Positions 1 to 7,054 of a stretch of 55,685 bases of DNA are shown here, piece by piece. Source of the stretch: Mariniblastus sp. (GTDB lineage Bacteria; Planctomycetota; Planctomycetia; Pirellulales; Pirellulaceae). The stretch is from NCBI GenBank assembly GCA_029251085.1, contig JAQXDZ010000104.1:1-55685 (forward strand), read 5' to 3'. The position numbers and the translations under genes were made by a program. The notes beneath the pieces were generated by a model, which saw only the letters and a program-made list of their open reading frames with translations, was not told the origin of the DNA and did not search any database. The stretch's first letter is position 1, and each line of letters starts with the position of its first letter.

Positions 1-42
1 CCTCAGCAAAGTGCACCACCCAACGACGAAGTACCATTTTAA
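1..42 (+). CDS. ssb: Single-stranded DNA-binding protein, C-terminal end only (partial)
   Basis: Reading in frame from base 1 gives PQQSAPPNDEVPF followed by a TAA stop. This is the typical end of bacterial SSB: a Pro/Gln-rich linker closed by an acidic tip finishing in a hydrophobic-Pro-Phe, which recruits repair and replication partners. Only 13 residues lie in the window; the OB fold is upstream of it. The position directly before rplI and dnaB fits the common rpsF-ssb-rplI-dnaB order. The call rests on the tip motif and the gene order, so it is likely but not certain. Confidence 0.72.
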   Translation, partial: PQQSAPPNDEVPF

Positions 43-150
43 TTTTTAAAACGACAATTCATCCAAAGACCAGTCGTCAAGACTTTGCAAACGGATCTAG
101 AAACAAAGATTTAGACACAAATAAACCGAGACAGTAAAAGAGACACTTCG

Positions 151-687
151 ATGCCATCATCTAAAACAAAAAAAATCAAACGCAACAAGCCACAGTATTC
201 ACGACTCCCACGCGGAGCAGGCGGTGGAATTGAACTACTCTTGATTCAATCGGTTGATCACCTTGGGAAACAAGGGGAAGTTGTCGAAGTCAAAGCTGGC
301 TTCGCTAACAACTACCTTCTGCCACAAGGCCTTGCAACCGTTGCCAGTGATCATCACAAGCGAATGGTCGACAAGCACAAGGTTAAGCTACAGGAAATTG
401 AGACTTCTCGACTGAAGGACCTCAAAGATCTTGCCAAGCACATTGGTAAGCAAAGCGTTACCATCGAAGCCAATGCTAACGAAGAAGGGCATCTTTACGG
501 TAGCGTTGGTGCCGCTGAGATCGTTGCTGCTTTGAAGCAAAACGAAATCGCCTTGACCACCGATCAGATTCGCTTGGAAGGTGTTTTAAAGGAACTTGGC
601 CTTTACACCGTCAAAGTACATCTCCATCAGGAAATCGAAACCGAACTCAAAGTTTGGGTCGTCCCAACGGTCGACGAAACAGCCTAA
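151..687 (+). CDS. rplI: 50S ribosomal protein L9 with basic N-terminal extension
   Basis: L9 binds 23S rRNA and spans the base of the L1 stalk, helping frame maintenance. The L9 core begins near residue 27 and shows the family stretch VDHLGKQGEVVEVKAGFANN, followed by the NYLLPQGLA segment; a long charged connecting helix leads to the C-terminal domain. The protein has 178 residues against about 150 for most L9. The extra length is a lysine/arginine-rich N-terminal extension (KTKKIKRNK) ahead of the core. There is no Met near the usual L9 start, so the extended start at 151 is needed. It lies between the ssb end and dnaB and is followed by a strong terminator, so it probably ends an rpsF-ssb-rplI transcript. 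Confidence 0.97.
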   Translation: MPSSKTKKIKRNKPQYSRLPRGAGGGIELLLIQSVDHLGKQGEVVEVKAGFANNYLLPQGLATVASDHHKRMVDKHKVKLQEIETSRLKDLKDLAKHIGKQSVTIEANANEEGHLYGSVGAAEIVAALKQNEIALTTDQIRLEGVLKELGLYTVKVHLHQEIETELKVWVVPTVDETA

Positions 688-741
688 TTCGAAGGACTTG
701 CCGGAACGAAGAGTTACCGACAAGTTTTCCAAAATTTATCG

Positions 742-781
742 AAGCCTCGGTTGGTATTTTTTACCGGCCGAGGCTTTTTTC
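742..781 (+). terminator. Rho-independent terminator after rplI
   Basis: Left arm 742-756 and right arm 762-776 pair over about 15 bp, including two G-U wobbles, around a five-T loop. The core arms are AAGCCTCGG and CCGAGGCTT. A run of T follows directly. It sits 55 bp after the rplI stop and separates it from dnaB, which therefore probably has its own promoter between 782 and 930. Confidence 0.88.
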
Positions 782-941
782 TTCGATTCAAAAAGTCTTT
801 TGACTCATCCTGCTTGATACTTTTGAGTTCTTCTTTTTTCACGACCCTCTCTCGCCGTAAAAATATCCAAAAGTGGTTGTCATCGACTGCGACGGACTTA
901 AGATGTAGTTGGGTCATCGGTCGATCACAAGGAACAATGGA

Positions 942-2378
942 ATGGCAGATAAATTCGACACCTCTTCAGGCAAAAAACGCCGAAAATTTGTGAAACATGA
1001 ACCAGGCGCGGACCTCCTGACCCGGCAACCACCCTACAACCTCGAGGCTGAAGTCGGCGTGCTTGGAAGCATCATGCTGATGCCCGAAACTTGTGACGAA
1101 ATTGTCAATATCCTGCGTGAACAGGACTTCTATGATGAAGCCCATCGAATTCTGTTTTCACACATTATGGAGATGCATAATGGGGGTAAAAAAATTGATC
1201 CGTTGCTGCTTCGCGAGCGACTCGTGGCCGGCGGCGAAATTGAAACCATCGGTGGTGCTGGACGACTGGCCGAAATTTTCACGTCGGTTCCAAACGCAGC
1301 TCATGTGACCTATTACGCAAATATCGTCCGGAGTAAAGCAACTTCAAGACAGCTGATCAACACCTGCTCTGACTTGTTAAATGACGCATACCTGCCGGAA
1401 GGTGATCCAGACATCCTTCTCAACGACGCAGAACAAAAAGTGTTTGCGATTCGTGAAAGCCGTCAATCCAACAACCTAGCGTCCATCGACGAAATCCTTT
1501 CCGACGCGATGGATCGAATGGAAGCCAGAATGGCAGGCAAAGGCCAGGAAGGGACTGTCGAAACAGGTTTCACCGACTTGGACCAAATGACGGGTGGTCT
1601 ACATGCATCCGAATTGGTGATTTTGGCTGCCCGCCCAAGTATGGGCAAAACAGCTTTCGCCATGAACATTGCTGAAAATGTCGTGATGAAATCCAGAAAG
1701 CCTGTTTTGTTTATCAGTTTGGAAATGGCCTCCATCGAATTGATCGAACGAATGCTTTGCTCCGTCGCAAAAGTGAACGGTCACCAACTCCGTGGCGGCA
1801 CACTCAGTTCGGACAATCGGAAAAAAGTTGTCAAAGCCGTCGGCGAATTAAATCAAGTCCCACTTTTTATCGACGACTCACCAACTCGAAATGTTTCTGA
1901 AATCGCCGGTGCAGCACGGCGAATCAAACGAAAAGAGAATGAGCTGGGACTTATCGTTATCGATTATTTGCAATTGATTCAACCAGACAACCCCAACGAT
2001 GCAAGACAGGAACAAGTTGCGAAAATCGCAAGGCGTCTCAAAGGTTTGGCACGTGAATTAAAGACACCGATTTTGTGCCTATCCCAGCTGAACCGACAGG
2101 CGGAAGATTCTCGCGACCACCGGCCAAAGCTAAGCCACCTGCGTGAATCGGGGGCGATTGAGCAGGACGCTGACGTGGTAATGTTTGTGCACCGCGAAAG
2201 CTACTTCCAAAAAGGGCAACCGGAAGAAGAAGTAAATCAGAACGAAGCTTTGATCATTATTGAAAAACAACGAAACGGTCCAACCGGTGATGTCGAGCTT
2301 CATTGGGAGCGAGATTTCACTCGGTTTTCCAATCGCGCCCCAGAGCGATACAGCGAATTTGACGACTTCCCGGGATAG
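942..2378 (+). CDS. dnaB: Replicative DNA helicase DnaB
   Basis: This is the hexameric 5'-3' helicase that unwinds DNA at the replication fork. The N-terminal all-alpha domain begins with PPYNLEAEVGVLGSIML (about residues 30-46). The RecA-like C-terminal domain carries Walker A ARPSMGKT (about 230-237), a Walker B region LGLIVIDYLQLI, and the DnaB motifs LSQLNRQ and LRESGAIEQDADVVMF. I chose the ATG at 942 over an in-frame TTG at 909 because AAGGA lies 8-9 bases upstream of 942 and the residues gained from 909 look non-conserved. The product is 478 residues, a usual length, and I see no intein. The short N-terminal basic segment (SGKKRRKFVKH) is the only unusual part. Confidence 0.97.
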   Translation: MADKFDTSSGKKRRKFVKHEPGADLLTRQPPYNLEAEVGVLGSIMLMPETCDEIVNILREQDFYDEAHRILFSHIMEMHNGGKKIDPLLLRERLVAGGEIETIGGAGRLAEIFTSVPNAAHVTYYANIVRSKATSRQLINTCSDLLNDAYLPEGDPDILLNDAEQKVFAIRESRQSNNLASIDEILSDAMDRMEARMAGKGQEGTVETGFTDLDQMTGGLHASELVILAARPSMGKTAFAMNIAENVVMKSRKPVLFISLEMASIELIERMLCSVAKVNGHQLRGGTLSSDNRKKVVKAVGELNQVPLFIDDSPTRNVSEIAGAARRIKRKENELGLIVIDYLQLIQPDNPNDARQEQVAKIARRLKGLARELKTPILCLSQLNRQAEDSRDHRPKLSHLRESGAIEQDADVVMFVHRESYFQKGQPEEEVNQNEALIIIEKQRNGPTGDVELHWERDFTRFSNRAPERYSEFDDFPG

Positions 2379-2415
2379 TTTTGAACGACCGCCGCTCCAC
2401 TGTCGCCGCGTATGT

Positions 2416-3789
2416 CTACTTTCGGCGACGACGAGTAATGATGGCAATCGCACCCAGACCCAGCAGCGTAGCGCTGGATGGTTCAGGAACACTCTGAATG
2501 TTCCAGGAAAAACCAAAGTCGGTTGCTGAATTTCCAGAAATTCGAAACGTATAGTTTCCCCCGTCGAGGCCCTCAAAAAAGATGTGCTCGTTGTTGTAGA
2601 CAGATCCGTTACTGGCATCGAGAAGCGTTCCCAAAAACGAGCCCGAGGAATCAAACAGTTCGAGGTTCAGATCCGCAAGATTTCTGTCAGCCTCAAAGGC
2701 TATGCCGGAGTTGACATCAACGATGTCCATATTCCAACTCAAAACAGCCGACAAACTTGCATTGCCACCAGACGCGATTGAAAAGTCATAAAAGAGGTCT
2801 TTGGTGCCATCAAAATCTCCATAGTCCCATCCTTGGTCATTAATATTTGAAGTCGGATCAGAAGTCGAACCTTCGAATTGCCCTCCCTCAAAAATGTGAT
2901 AACTATTGAAGATATTTAACTCACCAAAACCAAACACTTCGTCCATTGGCCGTGTCGAGGTTCGATCCCACGATGCGAATTCATCTTTCGTTGCCCCCGC
3001 AAAAAGAGTCGCTCGAATCACCTCGTTTTGGACAAAATCAGTTCCTGCACCAGCTTGTTTTAGCAAAGCCGCAGCACTACCCACTACCGGCGTAGAAAAA
3101 CTAGTCGCACCAGCGGACGGCACTACGATCGACGTTGCGAATCGCGGGGCACCGTAAACAGAAGTTAAGCTTTGGGAATGACCGCCATCTGATCGGCCGA
3201 CGGCGATTGCGTTGTAACTGGGAGTCAACACTTGTGGGGTTGCACTGGTCGAACCATTGTTGGCTCCGACTACCATTAAAGTGTTATCTCGATTGATGAC
3301 AAAATCGAACCGCTCGAGAATATCCTCAGCCTGTGCTGTCGTCAGACCGTTACCTACATAGCTGTGATTCCCGATGTCAAAGGCAGGTGTCGAATTCAGA
3401 TCGTTTCCACTGAGCGCGTTAAGCCAGTTAAAGATGTAATTGTTAGCATCGTAGCCGGTGATACTACTGATCCCGCCCGTCATGCTTGATGAATTTCCGT
3501 AAAAATTACGGGCAACCAAAGTGCCGTGGTTGTTAGCACCGAACGCCCCCGATCCTTCAGTAAACGTCTTTCCGGCGAATTCTCCAACGGTAACATCGGG
3601 CATGTAATTTCCCGCGCCATCGGGAGCCTCAGCCTGCATTACGTTTAAACCCGCCCCGTCTCCAAGGCTACCACCTTTTTCAGAAACCAGATCATTGAAG
3701 CCAATCTCTGACTTCCAGCTCTGACCAAAGATCATCGTGCTGGGCAACATAATAAATGCAAGAACAATTAGGATCGGTCGACGGTTCAT
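2416..3789 (-). CDS. S8 (subtilisin-like) serine peptidase with PEP-CTERM sorting tail
   Basis: An exported subtilase-fold protein of 457 residues. An N-terminal signal sequence (hydrophobic ILIVLAFIMLPSTMIFG) leads into the S8 domain. The catalytic His is in NNHGTLVAR, the oxyanion Asn region is VVGANNGS, and the nucleophile Ser lies in GATSFSTPVVGSAAALL. The usual Asp-Thr-Gly motif is not seen; the equivalent stretch reads GAGLNVMQAEAPDG, so the catalytic acid may be Glu or Asp elsewhere. A beta-rich region follows (about 300-430), then the tail VPEPSSATLLGLGAIAIITRRRRK: Val-Pro-Glu-Pro, a membrane segment and an Arg cluster. This is the PEP-CTERM signal, removed by an exosortase before release or anchoring. 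The gene stands alone, divergent from bpt and convergent with dnaB (37 bp gap). Confidence 0.88.
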   Translation of the reverse strand: MNRRPILIVLAFIMLPSTMIFGQSWKSEIGFNDLVSEKGGSLGDGAGLNVMQAEAPDGAGNYMPDVTVGEFAGKTFTEGSGAFGANNHGTLVARNFYGNSSSMTGGISSITGYDANNYIFNWLNALSGNDLNSTPAFDIGNHSYVGNGLTTAQAEDILERFDFVINRDNTLMVVGANNGSTSATPQVLTPSYNAIAVGRSDGGHSQSLTSVYGAPRFATSIVVPSAGATSFSTPVVGSAAALLKQAGAGTDFVQNEVIRATLFAGATKDEFASWDRTSTRPMDEVFGFGELNIFNSYHIFEGGQFEGSTSDPTSNINDQGWDYGDFDGTKDLFYDFSIASGGNASLSAVLSWNMDIVDVNSGIAFEADRNLADLNLELFDSSGSFLGTLLDASNGSVYNNEHIFFEGLDGGNYTFRISGNSATDFGFSWNIQSVPEPSSATLLGLGAIAIITRRRRK

Positions 3790-4110
3790 ATTTGCTAACT
3801 CCGCTACTCATTTTTTGCATACTTACGCCCCCGATGAAGGGACGTGTTTCCACTATAATTACCAGCCGCGCTGAGTTATTAAATATGCTGTATTTAACAA
3901 GATTTTAATCACTTATTTCTCCTGTTAGAACCTAATTATCGCTGCTAAAGGAGCTCAATTGCACCGCTAAGACCATCTCAACTAACTTGATACGATTGCA
4001 CTCCGGTTTCCCTTACTCGATACTGTTAAGGATGCTGAAACAGGGCAAGCTCAAGACAGCTGCCCAGCCTCCCCATTCTATGACGTTTTGGTGACTGTGA
4101 CCTTAGTTTG
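3790..4110. other. Divergent intergenic region
   Basis: About 320 bp between the start of the subtilase gene (minus) and the start of bpt (plus). It should hold both promoters. It has an AT-rich stretch around 3870-3920. I see no coding potential, RNA gene or long repeat in it. Confidence 0.5.
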
Positions 4111-4827
4111 ATGAAAGAAACTGGCATTGTAATCCTCGACGAGGTCGAGAACTGTCCCTACCTAGACGGCGAATCAGCCCGCATGCCTTTGCGCATGCCA
4201 CTGAAAAAATTGACGCCAGAGGGAATTGACCAACTGCTTTACGATGGCAATCGTCGTACTGGCGAATTTATCTATCAAACTCAATGTGCAAGCTGTCGCG
4301 CATGTGAACCAATTCGTATCGTTTCCCACGAATACAAATTCAGTAAAAATCAAAGGCGTCTGTTAAACCGGGGAGACAGAAAGTTCACACAACGCTTCGG
4401 GCCACTTTGTTGCGACGAGACAAGACTTAATCTTTTTAATAAGCATCGCAAATTGCGAGGGCTTGCCAAAAATGATTTGGATATCGACGCTGAAGAGTAT
4501 ACCTGGGGATTTGTACGAAGTTGTTTTGATTCATTTGAAATCACTTACTGGCTGGAGGATCGATTGGTTTGCCTGGCAGTCTGTGACCTTGGCAAAACTT
4601 CCTTATCAGCTGTTTACACTTTTTTTGACACGGACTTTCAAGCGGATGGACTGGGAACCTATTCAATTCTCAAACAGATTGAACTTTGCCAGCGTCGGTC
4701 AATTGATCATCTTTATCTTGGATACTATATCGCTGACTCACCGCACATGAATTACAAATCGCGGTTTCTCCCCAACCAACGTCTGATTGACGGTCGCTGG
4801 ATTTCCTTTCATTCGAAAAAAAAATGA
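4111..4827 (+). CDS. bpt: Aspartate/glutamate leucyltransferase (Bpt/ATE-type aminoacyl-tRNA-protein transferase)
   Basis: Enzymes of this family move an amino acid from aminoacyl-tRNA to the N-terminus of proteins beginning with Asp or Glu, marking them for ClpAP-type degradation (bacterial N-degron pathway). The diagnostic segment CASCRACEPIRIVSHEYKFS, followed by an RR pair, is the Cys-x-x-Cys-Arg-x-Cys-x-Pro-x-Arg signature. The GNAT-like C-terminal half includes FDTDFQADGLGTYSILKQIE, then the YLGYYIADSPHMNYKSRFLPNQ segment that ends most members. The length of 238 residues is normal. A TTG directly precedes the ATG, so the start could be 4108. Leucyl or arginyl specificity cannot be told from sequence alone; leucyl is usual for bacterial Bpt. 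Confidence 0.9.
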   Translation: MKETGIVILDEVENCPYLDGESARMPLRMPLKKLTPEGIDQLLYDGNRRTGEFIYQTQCASCRACEPIRIVSHEYKFSKNQRRLLNRGDRKFTQRFGPLCCDETRLNLFNKHRKLRGLAKNDLDIDAEEYTWGFVRSCFDSFEITYWLEDRLVCLAVCDLGKTSLSAVYTFFDTDFQADGLGTYSILKQIELCQRRSIDHLYLGYYIADSPHMNYKSRFLPNQRLIDGRWISFHSKKK

Positions 4828-4905
4828 TGCGAAATTTCCAGCATGGCAAGATAATTGATAGATTAAAGTTTTAGCACTCCCCTCCCTTTAACGCGGAAAA
4901 CCCTG

Positions 4906-6261
4906 ATGGACCGAAGAAAATTTATTCAAGCAGGCTCTGCTGCAGTCGCGCTTTCAGGCGGGCAGGCATTTCCACAGTCTCAGTCCACGCCCAAACAAAA
5001 ACGACGTGTTTGTTTGATTGGGTGTGGGTGGTATGGAAAGATTGATCTCTTCCGCATGCTTCAAGTGGAGGACGTTGAAGTCGTCGCTCTGTGTGACGTG
5101 GATGCAAAGATGCTTGATGAGGCGGCAGATAGAGTTGCTGCCCGACAAGCTTCAGGAAATCGCCCGCAGACTTTTGAGGATTTTCGTAAAATGCTCTCCG
5201 AAGTGGACGTCGACATCGCACTCATTGCAACTCCTGATCATTGGCATGCGTTGCCCATGATCGCGGCGTGTCAGAATGGACTCGACGTTTACGTACAGAA
5301 GCCGATTGGTATCGATGTTGTCGAATGCGAATCGATGCTTGCCGCTGCTAGGAAATACGATCGTGTCGTTCAGGTCGGGATGCAGAGGCGGAGCACACCT
5401 CACTTAATAGAAGCCAAGAAACAAATCGTTGATGCTGGTCTTTTGGGCGACATTGGACTAGCGGAAGTCTATTGTTATTATCACATGAGGGCGAAGACGA
5501 ATCCGCCCGATCTCCCCGCCCCGCCTCACCTAAACTACGACCTGTGGACCGGACCGGCGCCAATGCGTCCCTACAACGACCTCGTCCATCCACGCCGCTG
5601 GCGGGCATTCATGGAGTACAGCAACGGAATTGTCGGTGATATGTGCGTGCACATGCTAGATACCGTTCGTTGGATGCTAGAACTGGGCTGGCCTTCCCGC
5701 ATCGCATCGACAGGCGGCATTTTTGTAGAAACGGATAGCAAAGCCAACACCACTGACACACAATCCGCCGCGTTTGACTTCGATGACATGCGTGTGCAAT
5801 GGCAACATCGAAGTTACGGTCACGCTGCCGACCCGGAATACCCGTGGGGCGCTACGCTCTACGGATCAAAAGGGACGTTAAGACTGAGCGTTCATAAGTG
5901 GGAATTCAAGCCCGTTAACAAACGGGAGAAGACCATCTCGCAGGATGCGGTCTTCGAACTAGATCAATATCCGGAAGATAAAATTGAAAAGGATCTTGAA
6001 AGACATGTCGCGCCAGCAGTTCGCGGCCACATGAAGAATTTTCTTGATTGCGTGACCACCCGTAAACGTCCTGTCGCCGACATCGAAGAAGGTCATATCT
6101 CCGCAACCAGCTGCATCCTGGCAAATATTGCAATGCAGTTGGGGAGAACGCTCCATTGGGACCCGCAGACGGCTCGGGTCCTCAATGACGACGAGGCAAA
6201 TCAATTACTGACTCGAGACTACCGACAGCCCTGGATCCATCCAGAACCATCAAAAGTGTAA
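4906..6261 (+). CDS. Gfo/Idh/MocA family oxidoreductase, Tat-exported
   Basis: An NAD(P)-dependent sugar or cyclitol dehydrogenase-type protein of 451 residues. The N-terminus MDRRKFIQAGSAAVALSGG is a twin-arginine signal, so the folded enzyme with bound cofactor is exported. The Rossmann motif GCGWYG is near residues 39-44. IALIATPDHWHA and DVYVQKPIG give the family's conserved Lys; the second position of the usual Glu-Lys-Pro is Gln here. The C-terminal alpha/beta domain carries GDMCVHMLDTVRWML. The substrate is unknown. Tat-exported members are highly expanded in planctomycetes and usually lie near sulfatases or glycoside-degrading genes. The next gene, also with a Tat signal, begins 32 bp downstream on the same strand, so the two are probably co-transcribed. 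Confidence 0.92.
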   Translation: MDRRKFIQAGSAAVALSGGQAFPQSQSTPKQKRRVCLIGCGWYGKIDLFRMLQVEDVEVVALCDVDAKMLDEAADRVAARQASGNRPQTFEDFRKMLSEVDVDIALIATPDHWHALPMIAACQNGLDVYVQKPIGIDVVECESMLAAARKYDRVVQVGMQRRSTPHLIEAKKQIVDAGLLGDIGLAEVYCYYHMRAKTNPPDLPAPPHLNYDLWTGPAPMRPYNDLVHPRRWRAFMEYSNGIVGDMCVHMLDTVRWMLELGWPSRIASTGGIFVETDSKANTTDTQSAAFDFDDMRVQWQHRSYGHAADPEYPWGATLYGSKGTLRLSVHKWEFKPVNKREKTISQDAVFELDQYPEDKIEKDLERHVAPAVRGHMKNFLDCVTTRKRPVADIEEGHISATSCILANIAMQLGRTLHWDPQTARVLNDDEANQLLTRDYRQPWIHPEPSKV

Positions 6262-6293
6262 ATTTAAATTTTACTTGAAATAACAGGAAACCC

Positions 6294-6911
6294 ATGTTCC
6301 GAACAAATATCAGTCGTCGAAAATTCGCAGCGGCCGCTTCCCTTGGTTTGGTCACTACCTGCGCCCATTCATCCTTCGCCACGCAGGATGCACCTGAACC
6401 AACCACTGACAAAAATGGCCCGCGCGAAGCAGATTTTGAACGCGACTATGATGCTCCCAGTTTCAAACCTAGCTGGAAAAAGGAACAAGTAAATCGCACG
6501 ATGGCTCAGGATTTTGTGATTTACGCCCATTCGGATCTACCCATGGTTAAAAAATTACTCACCCGTGAGCCAGGACTGTTAAATGCAACTCTCGACTGGG
6601 GTGGAGGCGACTGGGAAACCGCACTTGGTGGCGCCTCTCACATGGGACGACGCGACATCGTTGAATATTTACTGGAGCAAGGCGGAAGGCCCGATATATT
6701 TTGCTTCACCATGCTCGGAATGCTCGAACCAGTCCAGTCCATGCTAACGCTTCAACCCGCTCTGATCGACGCCAAAGGGCCCCATGGATTCAACCTGCAC
6801 TTCCATGCCCAGGTTGGACAGGAGAACTCAAAAGAAGTTCTTGACTATTTGCAGTCAGTAAAAGAAGTCAAATTAAGGCCCGTTCCATTTTTAAGAAAAA
6901 AGAAGAAATAG
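6294..6911 (+). CDS. Tat-exported ankyrin-repeat-like protein of unknown function
   Basis: A 205-residue protein with a clear twin-arginine signal (SRRKFAAAASLGLVTTCAHS). A good ribosome-binding site, AGGAA, stands 6-7 bases before the ATG. The mature part has helix-turn-helix repeats like degenerate ankyrin units: DLPMVKKLLTREPGLLNATLDWGGGDWETALGGASHMGRRDIVEYLLEQG, seen over about residues 80-125, then a second set around LEPVQSMLTLQPALIDAKGP. No cofactor-binding motif is visible, so Tat export may reflect co-export with its upstream neighbour, the Gfo/Idh/MocA enzyme, or rapid folding. The C-terminus is basic (FLRKKKK). Function unknown; a partner-binding role is inference. Confidence 0.75.
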   Translation: MFRTNISRRKFAAAASLGLVTTCAHSSFATQDAPEPTTDKNGPREADFERDYDAPSFKPSWKKEQVNRTMAQDFVIYAHSDLPMVKKLLTREPGLLNATLDWGGGDWETALGGASHMGRRDIVEYLLEQGGRPDIFCFTMLGMLEPVQSMLTLQPALIDAKGPHGFNLHFHAQVGQENSKEVLDYLQSVKEVKLRPVPFLRKKKK

Positions 6912-6919
6912 CCAGCGGT

Positions 6920-6941
6920 CCGATCTAGAACTCTAGATCGG
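6920..6941. terminator. Perfect inverted repeat between convergent genes
   Basis: CCGATCTAGA and TCTAGATCGG, separated by two bases, form a perfect 10-bp inverted repeat 9 bp after the stop of the Tat ankyrin-like gene. It also lies downstream of the minus-strand CRTAC1 operon. No T-run follows on either strand, so termination is plausible but not certain. Confidence 0.5.
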
Positions 6942-7054
6942 AATAGCAGTGCAACGAACGGGTGTGAATCGTTTCTTATAGGAGCCGCAACCGGCGAGGC
7001 GCCCCGTCGGCTAACGCCATCCAGCACAGCCCCGATTGATCGCTTCCAGTGAAG

